This document shows positions 50,960 to 62,376 of a DNA stretch of 64,000 bases, one piece after another; the stretch's first letter is position 1, and each line of letters starts with the position of its first letter. Source of the stretch: Cinclus cinclus (taxonomy: Eukaryota; Chordata; Aves; Passeriformes; Cinclidae); contig NC_085055.1 of the NCBI RefSeq assembly GCF_963662255.1, positions 8,409,602 through 8,473,601 of the forward strand, in the 5' to 3' direction. Position numbers and translations under genes: made by a program. The notes under the pieces are model-generated. The model did not search any database. It had not been told where the DNA came from and worked only from the letters and a program-made list of their open reading frames with translations.

Positions 50960-53604
50960 GTACATACCTCAGATTTACATGAACACATGCCTGATATTTG
51001 TCCCAGTTCCAAGAAGCATTGCAAACAACAAAAGAGAAAAGTAAATGTTAGGACATCAAGCTGACTGATTAATTTTGGCCAAAGTAAATTTTATCAGGTA
51101 GGATATTGCGAAGTCTGCTAAAGCAGCTTAAGAAGAAAGCGTCAGCAAAAATGTAACACAATTTTTAGACACTTTTACCAACCAAATACTGTCCATGTAA
51201 GAGGAATGTGATCCCTTCTGTTAAATGTGTAGAGATGCTAATGCTAATTAAGCTTTCTTGTAAACAGGACACATTCTGTTGGGGCCCAAATCTCACCAGA
51301 CACCAATCTAAATTGCGAGATCAGTAGCATGATAATTTAGAAAATGGAATTTTAAGTAGTTCTAAGGATCACATTCAACAGCAAATGTAATTGAATAGCA
51401 ACTTCTGCTACTGAATTTATTTGGAATAGGAAATGAGGCATAGTTCCTAAATCCTTTGCATCAGCTCTTTCTTTCTCTGAATAATCTGAATATGTCCAAT
51501 GGTTCTTGGAGTTTTATTTTGCAAAGCAGGCATCTTATAGGAATGTTTCTGGAATATGTTGTACAGATTTGAGGATTTGGCAGAAGATCCTAAAGAGCAC
51601 AAAGTGTTTTAAGAAGAATATAGAGGAAAATTAGCTGCTTAAATGCTTAGGAATACTGGATCCAATCTTATATTTACATTCACAGTGTACATATTTACAA
51701 AAGAGTAACGGGATAAAAAAAAATTCTATGTAGCAGAATAAAGCATCTATGACATGTCCAGAATTTACAATCTTTAATATAAGGTGAGATGACTTTGGCT
51801 AGATAGATTCTAGCTAGACAGTCTGACTCAACCAATAGAAATGGTTTTCCTTCAGGGGTTTCAGAGCAGGTTTCTATCATCCATGTTAGCGCAGTGATCA
51901 GGCTGCAGAACAATAAAGGTCCCTTTTGGCATTAACATGTCTGAATCTCTATTGTCATTTTTAGAGATGAGGAACTATCTTCAGATTTGAGATGAGTAGA
52001 AGGACTTTGGCATAGTTAGAAGTTGGGGTTTTTTTTTACTTTAAATAATAAATATTTCTCCTCAGCTTACACAACATTGTGAAAAAAGGTAAAAGTTTTG
52101 GGAAAAGAAGTAGTCTTGAGTCATGGCTTTCTCTTCTAGAATCTGTGAATACAGAAAACACTATAAATAGAAATGGTTCAATTGGAGAGATTATGTGATA
52201 AAGAAGGAGAATGGAAAGAGACAAAAAGATTGGATGATTTGCTTCAGTTGTATGTCATGAGGTGTGTTTTGTAGACTAGGATTTGCAAATTAAAGAGATT
52301 TGTGGGGAAAAGAAAGACTTTTTCTCTCTCTTGCATTAAAAATTTGGTCTAAGCATGATTTGTTTCCTCTCCATGACTTGAAGCAGGGGTTTTTTGGCAT
52401 TTGTTCTTTTGTGTGGATGATCATTCGTTTTCCGGACTTTGGCCAGAAACAATTAAAGAATTAAGTTTTGGTGTCCCAAAAACACACTTTAAGTGTTCCT
52501 TGTGGACATCTTTTGAATCACAGAAAATTTATTTAGAAAGATAGTATTTTACTCTTTACTGTTAATGCACAGTTCAGTTTCTAACCTGTAAATCTTTTAA
52601 TTCCCCTTTTCCCTTTTTTGGTATGAAACATTGAGGTGAACTTCCACCAGGTGCAGATTGAAATATTTTTTTTTCACCTGTGTGACATATAATTATCCCA
52701 GTGAAGGACTTAGAATATTATTTATAAATTTCATGTGGTCATTACTCAGTTTCTTAGGTTACATCTTTTCTACTTCAGAACTGCAAATACTGTAGGATGT
52801 ATAACATTTCTGCAGTCAAGCTCTACGTATTCCTCAATATAATATATAACCCAGTTCAGTCAACTTCAGGTTCCAGTTTCAAAGAACAACTTAAACCTCA
52901 AATAACAAACAGGATTTATTATCTTCTTTCTTCCCTCTTCATTGTCACTCGTGTTCCATATTACATTTACCAAGCAGGACAAAAAGGAAATACTTTGAAA
53001 CCTGCTGTACCTCTCCTTAGTTTCTCTGTAGGCTTACTCAAGCCCTTCCCCTCTTGGTGGCAGTGAACTTTCTTTATTCAGAGGATCAGAAATGCGCCCA
53101 CATGATTATTAATGTTCAGTGCAATGCGGAATGTTTGCGGTTAGCAGGTTTTGAGTGACCTGTGATATGTGTGCAGAAATTTGTGTTTGGTTTTTATGTT
53201 TGAGAAAGGAGTTTAAAAATACAAACAAGTAGTTTGGGTACAGGTGATATGACAAATGATCTTTTCACCTTTTGGGTACAGTCTGACACACATCTGCCTA
53301 ACTGTTCCCTCTGAAAGTGGGATTGCTGGTGTCAGTCCCCTGCAGGCCTGTGGCCCATCACAGCTGGCCTTCTTGCAGCACCCTCACTCAAGAGGCAATA
53401 ATTGCAGAGATAACTTCTCACTGAACTCAGGGCTGATCTATTCTCTCTTTCATGCCTGAGACATAGTAACACATTGTCCTATATTTGCAGTAGTGGCTGC
53501 AAATAGTTCTTACAGCACAAGAAAGTGAGCTGAATCCCCTAGGCTCCTGCATAGAAGGTGACATCTCAACCCCACTGAAGTGAACAAGTCTTTCACACCA
53601 TCAC
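50960..53604. other. AHSG upstream flank, no gene seen
   Basis: AT-rich spacer between AHSG and the CR1 insertion. No exon-like segment was recognised on either strand. It would include the AHSG proximal control region, but no specific site is claimed. Confidence 0.4.
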
Positions 53605-54572
53605 AGTATCACAGAATGGTTTGGAAAGGACATCTGGGAGTCATGTTGTCCAACCCCACTGCACAAGTAGGGAAACTCGTCCAGGTGGCTTTTGATTACC
53701 TCCTAGAAAGGAGACTCCACCACCTCTCTCGGCAACCTGTGCCCATGCTTGGTCGCCCTCACAGCAAAGTGTGCTTCCTAATGTTCAGGCAGAGCCTTCT
53801 GTTTCAGTTTGTGCTCATTGCCCCTGGTCCTGTCACAGGATACCTCTGATTAGGGTCTTGCTTCACCCCTTTGCACTCTCCCTGCTGGTATTTATATCCA
53901 TTAAGTCTTTCCAAGCCTTGTCTTCTCTGTGCTAGGTAGTCCCAGCTCTCTCAGCCTTTCTTCACAGGAGATGTTCCAGTATTTTAGTTACCTTTGTGGC
54001 CTTTTGCCACACTGTCTCTAGTATGTCCCTGTCTCTCCCCTGCTAAGAGCCCAGAACTGGGCACAGAAACCAGGTGTGGCCTCACCAGTGCTGAATATAG
54101 GGGAAGGATCACCTCCCTAAAACTGCTGGCCATGCTTTGCCCAGTGCAGCTCAGCCTCTTGTGCAGCAAGGGAGCATCATTGGCTCAGCTCAGTGCCTGC
54201 CAGGACTCCCAGGTCCTTTTCTGCCAAGCTGCTTTCCAGCTAGGTGGGGCCTGGCATGTTTTCCTACATGTGCTCCCCCAGGGGCAGGATTTCAGACTTC
54301 TCACTGAACTTCACGAGGCTCCTGTCAGCCCAGTTCTGCAGCCTGTCATAGTCCCTCTCGATGACAACATGACCCTGTGGCATCAGTCACTTCTCCCAGT
54401 ATTGCTCATCATCCGGATCACTTTAAGCAGGGCTGGACCCCAGTATTGCCTCCTGTGCTGCACCACTGCTTACTGGCCTCCATCTCGACTTTGTGCCATG
54501 GTCAGCACCTCCAGGCCCAGCTGTTCAGCCAGTTTTCAATCCACCTTAATCCACCTTTCACATCAGTGGTGT
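53605..54572 (-). mobile_element. CR1 LINE, about 1 kb, 5' truncated
   Basis: Reverse-oriented CR1: the left end reads tcacagaatggtttgg, the complement of the CR1 3' end, followed by cctaatgttcaggcagagcc and ctcctagaaaggagactccacc-type text typical of the 3' region. The 195-codon plus-strand frame at 53994-54581 is antisense to this element and is not a gene. Confidence 0.85.
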
Positions 54573-55163
54573 GAGACTTAGGCCCTGGTGAATTAGAGAG
54601 ACTTGGCAAGGCTTCACTGCGATGGAATCAGAACAAGCTGGTTTTACTGCACTTGTTATATAAAATATAGTATTGATTCTATGCTCAGAAATTGAGGCTC
54701 CACTGAATCTCAGTTCTTAATAATTCATATAAACCACAGTGAAAAGGTGAGTTGATAGTTTTCTTTTTTGCTTGCTCTCTTTTTTTTTTTTTTTTGGTTG
54801 GATGCTTGGAATAACTAGTGATGATTGGAAACTTGCTGCCCCTGTTCAACCTCATTTGGAAAAAAAGCAAAGAACCACTTCCCTAGATGTCAAACTGACA
54901 CCTTCCTGAGCTTAAAAATCAAGCAAATTAACCAAGCAAACAGATAAATATCATCTTTTTAAAGCTTCACATCAAAGTTAAACACTTGTGGGGATTTCTG
55001 GGGCTCTCTTTTCAGATTACTAGAATGTCATTTTTTGGTAAAGCAGACAGAACTGGTCCAATTCTCTGCACCACATCAAAAGATGCATTTCTGAGCAGTC
55101 AGGCATTGTACAGTACTGCAAAACTTAATCACCTTTTGCTTTACACTTGATTAAGTACATTAC
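54573..55163. other. Spacer between CR1 and relic exon 6
   Basis: No exon seen. A minus-strand frame near 54960-55010 ends FNFDVKL then stop, faintly like the fetuin-A C-terminus, but it has stops just upstream and no acceptor, so I do not call it. Confidence 0.35.
54780..54796 (+). repeat. Poly-T tract
   Basis: Uninterrupted T run just right of the CR1 copy; could be a low-complexity tract or a retroelement tail. Confidence 0.8.
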
Positions 55164-55244
55164 TTTTGGATCATTGAGTTCACAAGATATTGGAACATCA
55201 GGGCTGTCTTCTATATAGCCATCACCTACTCAGAAACCTGCACG
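55164..55244 (-). pseudogene. Relic exon 6, with stop and lost acceptor
   Basis: Exactly 81 bases, the AHSG exon 6 length, ending at a GTAATG donor. Codon 5, always Cys after Gly-Phe in this family, is TGA instead of TGC. Codon 21 is the second conserved Cys in ISCEL, matching VNCQL of AHSG and ISCEI of HRG. The base pair before the exon is CG where AG is required, after a good pyrimidine tract. Confidence 0.75.
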
Positions 55245-56953
55245 CGAAGGCAAGAAAATGTCTGCAGGGAAAATGTCAGAAAGTTAAAGTCACCAGTCTT
55301 GTCAAAGCAGCATATTGCTCCCTTAAATGACAGTATAATCAGCATTTAAAAATAAAGTGTGTGAAAACCCATAGAGGTCTGAGAAAAACCTCAAGACAAA
55401 TTAGACTAATTGATTTGCATAGTCTTATTGGCCCCTTTCCACTACATGGGCAAATCTTCAGCAGATGTAAATTGGCTCAGAATCACCTCAGTCCAAGTCC
55501 CCCATTGTCCCTGTAACAGGAATTTCAGGCTGAAGAAAAACTGTAAAGTCTGAACAGTTTTGCCAGATTGTAATAGTAGAATATTATATGTAAAATAATT
55601 TATTTTTGTTAAATATGAGAGTCTGGAGAAAGAAGGCTGACCATGTGCCCTAGTTTGCTATGCTATTTGCAGTTGAGAAACTTCTTACAGTGAGATATAA
55701 AATGTGCAGACATGGCATCTAATTTGGGAGCCTCTAGTTCAGAGTGTCCAGCTAGAGATTCTTGTTCAGTCAGCTTTGCTAATCTCAATCTGTAATTCTT
55801 TATTTTCTTTTAAATGTAGGATGAAAATCACTATTTTTCCCTTTTAATTCTGTGGTCTGAAATAACTTGCTGAATTTTGTAAAAATGTTTGGTATCACTG
55901 GGTAGAAGGATTATTCAAAACATTAGAGGAATCCAAGAGTCAAGAAAGCCAGATGCCAGTCAGTAAAACATTAGATAAGACTATTTCCTGAACTTATCAG
56001 AAATGTAGGAAAATTGAGAGGGTTGAAATTTGATCTTCCAGATTTAGTATTTATTATTTCAGAGACATTTTTCACAGGTTACAGTTTCTTTTTAAAAACT
56101 TTTATTTTTATTTATTTTTTTGCTTTTATTTTTCTTTTCCTTTGAAAAAGCATAAAAGTTGTTAAGAATTTTGAAATTTCTACTGAAATGGAAATTTTAA
56201 TTTTTGACCAGCTCTCCCAGACAAAGCCAGCCAAGTCTATTTCTGTCCTGTTTTCTCTTTTTTTATTTTGCTCTTCTATTGTCTGTGCCACTGAAATACT
56301 TGAGTGCGTTCCAGAAGTACATCAACTGACAAAACTAGCACTTGTTACATGAAAGTCTATTCTCCTTCTCTTCCCAGTGGGAAGATTATATAAGATGTTT
56401 TGTCTTAGTGAAGTTTTTGATTGATTTAAATTTTCCTCCCCATTTCCGCATTTTCCCAGCTCTGTGTTTTGATGTTGCAATCAGTAACAAGAGCAGTTTT
56501 ATGAGCTGAGCGTTTTCAAGCCCCTGATTGACTTACCCTGTGTTACACTGCCCTGGTATGGGAGACTCCCCCCTTCCTAAATTTGTTTTACTTCTTTACC
56601 CTTTTATCGAGGTCAAAGTTATTTATGTTGCCATGCAACTCTAAACAGTGGGATATTTTTGCTTCAGCCCTGCAGGGATGTCATGGTTCTCTCAGTATCA
56701 TTCCTGTGCAATTTGATGGGTGTGGGAAAGCTGTGTTGGAGATGGATAGGTGGCAACTGTGAAATCAGAGATTAGCAGCTGTGGAAGGAGATTTGGGGGG
56801 TATGGGCTTTATGTTCTTATGCTATAGCTTGTTCTTCCAGCTTGTATGGGTGTTCCCCTGATCATTGCTTCATACCAGAACTTAGAACAAACAGACCAGG
56901 ATACCTGGGAAGAGACTCAGGGCTGAACCACAGGAGCAAACAGTGCATCAGAA

Positions 56954-57067
56954 ACAAGGTATTTCACACTGAGTAAACAAACACCCTGCAGTCACTCCGA
57001 CCTCTCCTCCTCTCCATGAACAGAAAGGGAATTTCAGCTCCACTCTCTGGGAGAGCCAGTGACTGTC
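56954..57067 (-). pseudogene. Relic exon 5
   Basis: After an ATTCCAG acceptor the frame reads DSHWLSQRVELKF-PFCS. The Glu falls at residue 10, exactly where AHSG and FETUB have it, and Cys-Ser is followed by Cys 13 residues later, as in HRG. Two residues are missing between Glu and Cys. No clear donor is seen, and the right-hand limit is set by family length. Confidence 0.6.
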
Positions 57068-57310
57068 CTGGAATTACCAGAGTATCCACAGACACACGGC
57101 TGCAGTTTGAAAACGCAAATTGAAACATGCCACATTAATTCCCTCTGCTTACAGGAACCTTTAAAGATGTAAGTGCACAATTTGTCTGGGTGCTGTCATG
57201 TTCTATGACGCTTTTAGTCTCTTTGATGGAGAACTCCACATGATAACTCCACATGTTATCTTCCCTTGCTGAGTTAAATCCTGAAATTTAGTAGCAAGTG
57301 TAAGGGAAGC

Positions 57311-57708
57311 CTGCTGTGCTCTCTGGATACCCACATGCTCAGCTGCAATGACATATTTCTGATGTGAGAAACAAAGTTCACTCTTGGCACTGTAGGTAAG
57401 TGCTTTTTCCACTGAGTTTTGCAGAAAAAAATTGCACATTCATTCTTATGCTGTGGCAGTCTGAGAACATGAAATTGTTCCCTACTTATGCTGGGCTACT
57501 GTTTTGAAAATGGTGCATGTGCTTCCATGTAGAGGCTCATTGACATGAGTGTCAGGAGGGTCCACACTATTCCAGGCAGGGCTAGGGAATGGCAGGTGGG
57601 AGGATGGCAAACTGATATCCTTTCTCACCTTGGAGCACTCCTTCAGGGGCATGACAAACTCAATCAATATCCCAGTGAGATTTCCATAATTCGGACAAGC
57701 AAGACAGT
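57311..57708 (-). pseudogene. Relic exon 4, interrupted
   Basis: The first part (57630-57708) follows a T-rich AAG acceptor and reads DCLACPNYGNLTG, matching the phase-1 CxxCP opening of domain 2. About 230 bases later the frame reads VEKALTYSAKSE and ends GIQRAQQ at 57311, matching the ALNDYNSK and EIGRAKIQ parts of AHSG. The base pair after the exon is GC rather than GT, followed by a non-donor context. The middle is extra sequence, an insertion or two eroded fragments. Confidence 0.5.
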
Positions 57709-57759
57709 CTTAAAAAATTAAAGTTATTTATTTTTAGTGAGGCAGATGATGAAGTCCTA

Positions 57760-57781
57760 TAGGTTGTTTTTTTTTTTTTTT
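57760..57781 (+). repeat. Poly-T tract in relic intron 3
   Basis: Long T run; may be a retroelement or simple-sequence expansion. Confidence 0.8.
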
Positions 57782-58797
57782 ACAGCTACATGTCCCTAAA
57801 TCACCCATTTAATTCATCTCTCTGCTGCCTTCCAGCCACATGGCTAAAAATCTGGAAGTAAGATTGGAAACATGAGGGGGACATTTTAATTTAATAGCAT
57901 GGAGGCGATATATTAATAACACATTTGCAACAGGGGAAGTGGGTCTTTCCAAGTTAGTGCAGTTTGAAAGAATTTATATAGACATTCCTGCTTAAGGAGT
58001 TGAAATTTTGCATGTTAGACATAAAGTATGGATGACTTTTATGACAACAAAGTAACTACACTTACAGCTTTCCTTGCTTAATTTACACAGCCTCAGACAG
58101 GGAGCCCAGGCTGTCAAGAGCAATGAACACGAAGCTCTCTGAACAGACACACCAGTGCCCAGGTGACCTCCTCCTTAGTGTCTCAGAGAAAGGGAGATGT
58201 GGATGTGAGCATCATGGCCTGATTAAAAACAACATCCAGTGTCACATTTCTATAAAGAGATGCATGTCAACACTTTTTTCTGATATGTTTGTGAATTTGT
58301 TAAGTTTTATTATGCCAGAGGAAAGAGAGCTGTAGCTTTGTTTACATTCAGCCCAGAAATTCTGAACCAAACAGTGATGATAAATGTTGCCAGTTAGAAA
58401 TTGTACATGTAACTGGCTAGTGCAGAACACAGCTTTTTGTACTCATGGATTTATGAATAAAACAGGCAAAGGGCTCACAGAACTGCTTTGGTGAGGCTAC
58501 AAGGTTCTGTATTAGGCATCTCAGCCTTTGCCCCGGCATGTCCCCTCTGCTGTTGTTGAGCATTGTTAGTCTCAGTAAATTTCTAATTTTTCCATTAGTT
58601 ATTTCCATTCTTCTGTCTCTTGAAGTGGATCTTGGGTCTTTCTGAATCGTCTTGTCTAACACAACAACTCTGAGTCTACAGCATTATTTTCTTCCTGTCA
58701 AATGTATCTGAAATCCCTGTTTTATCTGTCACTGTAGCTCAGTGTGTTCATGTTACAATGATCTCGGTATGACTTCCTTTGCCATTGGGCCTACTCC

Positions 58798-58880
58798 CTA
58801 AGCAAGGCTGTATTTCATCATTTGTCCACGTGGTTTCCCATTCACATCAAGCTCAATTTTCTCCTTACATCTGCAAGGCC
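58798..58880 (-). pseudogene. Relic exon 3
   Basis: After a TTGGCCAG acceptor the segment contains CKEKIELDVNGK, paralleling CDVKLQKVDGT in AHSG exon 3, and ends near KY where AHSG has KC (TGC to TAC). One base appears to be missing before the first Cys, and the donor has become GGAGTAG. Confidence 0.5.
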
Positions 58881-60727
58881 CTGGCCAAGACCAGACCTTC
58901 TCGCTCAACTTTCACCTGGATCTCACCTTGTCCCTTCTGCCGTCACCATCTCTTTGAGGCATTCAGCCTTGTCACTGACAGATATGTCTCTTGCACTCTC
59001 TTCAGAAAGAATCCCACTTCTGAGCTTGTCCTTGAGGCCATCATCTCTCCGAGTTCCCACAGGGTCTGAAGAGCTGCCCCTTGTCACATTATCTGCAGTA
59101 AAGTGTTACGTGACTTTTAAACCCATTTTTGTTATAGGGACAGCTGCCCTTATACTGAAAAATTTTAGGACTTCACAAGGCAAAATGTTTAAAAAACCAC
59201 CTGAAATGGTGACTTTATCTGCCACATTTCTGTTTTGACAGGTATTTTCTTAATCTGCCTTTAAGAGCACACATGGCAAAGCCACTCTAGGGACAGTCTT
59301 ATCTTCTTCACTTACCAAAAGCAGTTTGGTGTGAAACATTCCTTTGAAAACACTCTTATCTGGCCTTTTCCTAACTCTTGCCTTCATTCTGGGATATGTG
59401 AGGAGCAAAGAAACCATCCTGTAGCTCATACTCAAGTCTTGCAAATGAGACTGTCCTTGAGGTAGCTGGATGAAATACTTTCACTGACAAAAGGGAACAT
59501 ATAATATTTACTTGTTATAGAAGAGGAGGTGAGGTCTAGTTCATACATTTTGAAACCTTTGAGTTCCTAAGAGAAATGGCAATACTGGTGTCAAACATTG
59601 TTATTTGTCTTGTTATGTAACTCACCTGTAGCTCAACTGCAGTTTTAAGTGTGCACTAATATGGGAACAAAAGGCTTGGCTAGGATTATGGTGTTGCAAC
59701 TTTCAGGTACTTTCTGAAAGGAAACAAGATCTTTTGCAAACTTTGGACCAATAAAAATATAGTTGTAATTTGTATTAAGTTTCTTGACAATTCACTTGCT
59801 TCATTTGTGTCAAGCTTCTGTCTAATGATGCAAGTTAAAGATTAGGGTTTTGAAACAACTGCTGGGTGTTGGTTAGAAACCTTATGATCTAAAACCTCAT
59901 GCAGAAGATATTTCCAGAAACAGTAATTTTCTGAGTATGGCTGAAGGTGTTAAAGATGATTGTGTGATGTTATGTGTGTATTATAGGTACTGGAAAAGAC
60001 AGGCACTAAAAGGGGATTTCTTTGCTTGAAATTCTCACCTACTGTCAGTGTTCATCTCTTCCTTGGCTTTTGATACAGCCCTTCACATTTTTGAGAGTGG
60101 GATACTTGGGGCAGGCTCATGGAAATGCCAGGACAGATGGACAGATGCACTACATGTGCTTTGGGGAGGTAAAGCACTGTTGCAAAGAATTGCTGGAGAC
60201 TATTTGTGCACAGAGAAACAAATAACTCATATTCCCAGCTCTGTAATCAAAAGCCATTCTTGGCTGAGGGAGATCCCTGCAACAATATTCTTGCCTCCCC
60301 TTGAGAGAAGAAAGCCAATGATTATTCTGTTACCCTTCATTATCATTCAGTGTGGTATAAACTGCCCAGGACTTGAACTCTCAAGTGCCCAGGAGGGCCA
60401 GTACACGAATATACCTTGTGTCAGCAGAGGCCATTTCAAATAATACAGATGATGACAGATTGATGTTGGTAGCTCATTAGGCAAAGCACTGACCGAGACA
60501 TCAAATTCCTTTCAGCAAGAATATGGCTGGAGTGTTTGCTGTTGTGCATTAAAGGAGAGACACATTTTTCTTCTTTGATTTTTCTTGCTTCCTGCTTCCC
60601 ATATTTGCATCAGACAGTGCCAGCTATCAGATCTGTCATCATGTTTGACTTTCCTAATGTGAACAGCTGTGCCAGAAGAATCAAGGTGTAAAGCTAAACC
60701 AAATCTGCAGATATAATATATATAGTA

Positions 60728-60837
60728 TATTTCAACAAAAGACCTGTGTTCACAAGCCTCCTGTGGCACACAGATTTTAATATAACACTTGGCTTCTAGC
60801 TCGTCCAGATCCAACAGTACAATCTTCCCACCCGTGC
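60728..60837 (-). pseudogene. Relic exon 2
   Basis: After a TCTATCTGTTCAG acceptor it reads TGGKIVLLDLDELEAKC and later C-EHRSF. Against AHSG GPNNDIIFLELDLLETKC and CTVRSF, every landmark falls at the same position, including both cysteines 11 residues apart, with no internal stop. It begins one base short of the family start, which fits the phase-1 end of relic exon 1. The family donor position is not GT. Confidence 0.75.
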
Positions 60838-62054
60838 CTGAACAGATAGAGAACAGATTTCTGAAACAGTGTAAGGTGTATTCAGATTGCTGTCTCCTTG
60901 ATATGCTAACTCCTGCTCTTGTGGATTATGCTTTCGCACTTTGGGGCATGCCTTAACCTGCGTGGTTAAACTGGTAGCCTTCTGCCTCTTCCTGAAGAAG
61001 ATGGGAAGAAGTTTTCCAAGCAGCAAACGCTGCCACAGTTCTCTACCCAAATGTCACAGTCCAACGGAGGAAGCCAGGTGACTTCTGCTGCCGTCACATT
61101 CCCCAACAGTGATCTGTCTGTGGATGAAGACAGAGTGCACTGCACAGTGTGCTGCAAAGGAGAGAGGAAGGTCCAGTGATTCAGTGAGGGAAAAAATCTT
61201 CAGCCTGTATTTGGTCCTTGTGCCCAGACAGGATAAAATACTTCTTAATTTGAGGGCTAAGTAACAGCAAACACACCTGAGGCTGGTTTTTCACTATTGT
61301 GTCAGTGCCAGAAAAGAGGAGTCCACAGCTGCTGAGAGGAACCACAGAGATGAGATGGACGACAGAGGAAGAAATCAAAGCAAGGAGAGGAGGAGGGCCG
61401 TATTCAGCAATTGAAAAGCCCCCAGGGTGAGGATGGATGCTGACATACCCAAGGCTCTGTTGGCTCCTGCTGTACGTGGCAGCTCATCAGCCACTGTTGA
61501 TACCAGGCAGCCCATCCAGCCTCACTGCACAGTGTTCTCTGCAGCCACACAGTTCTGGGGCTTTGTACGCACTAGGTGATCTTACAGTACACAGAGTACT
61601 TTATCCCCACAGTGCTTTTAATATCCAAAATGATTTTACAAACTGTATCCCTTGGAGGTAGGAAGAGACAAACATTGCATTTATACAAAATACAGTATTG
61701 GAATAAACATCACTACCAGTCTAGTGTGGCAAATGTTGCAGAGGGGTCTGATTGTCACAAAAATAATGTTTTAAAGTGAATTTTAAAATGCATTTTTTCC
61801 GTATTTACTGTAGTGTACTCTGCTTTTAGGTCCTTGTCTTTCAGGTGTGGTCTAAGGTATACCCATAGAGTAAATTACAAGAGTCATGATGAACTGCTTT
61901 AAACAGAACTTGCTTTAAATAAAGTCAATGAGAAATGACATTATGGGGCAGAAGCCCGTCAGACATCTCCCACAACTCAGTGTTGGGCTAGACTGACATG
62001 AAAAGATTAGCATTAACATTATGTCTAATGTTACTAGTTTAATAATTCACATAC

Positions 62055-62250
62055 CTTTTATTGATTTTGTTTGAATTGAGTTTGTAACTGTTGCTTTGGT
62101 CTTATTTATATAACCAGTGGCCAAATGCACTGTTTTCATAGTAATTCTTGCATTACAGAGAGCTACATGCAATGACAGTAACTGTGCCTGGCAGTCTACC
62201 ATCTGGGTACATGCTAATAAAATAATCATCTGCATAATTTTGGAAGTCAT
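62055..62250 (-). pseudogene. Relic exon 1, still open with signal peptide
   Basis: The ATG at 62250 opens a 65-codon frame with a hydrophobic start (MIILLACTQMVDCQA), one Cys, then LATGYIN with the same Cys-to-Ile-Asn spacing (16 and 17 residues) as AHSG and FETUB. It ends at a strong AAAAG/GTATGT donor. The exon ends in phase 1, unlike the phase 0 of its relatives, and the part after Ile-Asn is about five codons shorter. Confidence 0.5.
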
Positions 62251-62369
62251 TGCAGATACTGGGGGAAAAATGTATTGGGTTTGAGATGAAAATTGCAGGC
62301 AGCCCAGTAGAATAATAATGATAGAAATAATTTCTCCTAAAATCCTGGAATGGTCTCTGTTGGGATTTG

Positions 62370-62376
62370 TTTTATA
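62370..62376 (-). promoter_or_regulatory. TATA box ahead of relic exon 1
   Basis: CATATAAAAC on the minus strand 120 bp upstream of the relic ATG, similar to the TATA-ATG spacing of AHSG and FETUB. Confidence 0.45.

Larger units (their letters stand above)
55164..62250 (-). pseudogene. Decayed fifth fetuin-family gene (AHSG-like)
   Basis: Six segments in order on the minus strand each resemble one exon of the fetuin gene plan: 62055-62250, 60728-60837, 58798-58880, 57311-57708, 56954-57067 and 55164-55244. Spacing resembles AHSG: introns 1 are 1.2 versus 1.3 kb and introns 4 are 0.24 versus 0.28 kb. Segment lengths and cysteine positions match in exons 2, 5 and 6. Defects are a TGC-to-TGA stop and lost AG acceptor in exon 6, a lost donor and about 230 extra bases in exon 4, a one-base offset and a Cys-to-Tyr change in exon 3, no donor at the expected end of exon 2, and no recognisable exon 7. 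It looks like a tandem AHSG duplicate that has died, or an older paralogue surviving elsewhere. The resemblances were judged by eye; individual exons are listed below with their own confidence. Confidence 0.7.

Noticed and set aside
53994..54581. 195-codon plus-strand open frame, the longest in the window
   Set aside because: Antisense to a CR1 LINE copy; no gene features.
54960..55010. Minus-strand frame ending FNFDVKL as relic exon 7
   Set aside because: Only a few residues recall the fetuin-A C-terminus; stops lie just upstream and it is too close to exon 6.
55500..55600. Minus-strand QNCSDFTVF as an alternative relic exon 5
   Set aside because: The Cys spacing and the Glu at position 10 fit the 57.0-kb candidate better; this one has an upstream stop and no second Cys at the right distance.
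58822..59238. 138-codon plus-strand open frame
   Set aside because: Partly antisense to relic exon 3; composition and lack of homology suggest chance.
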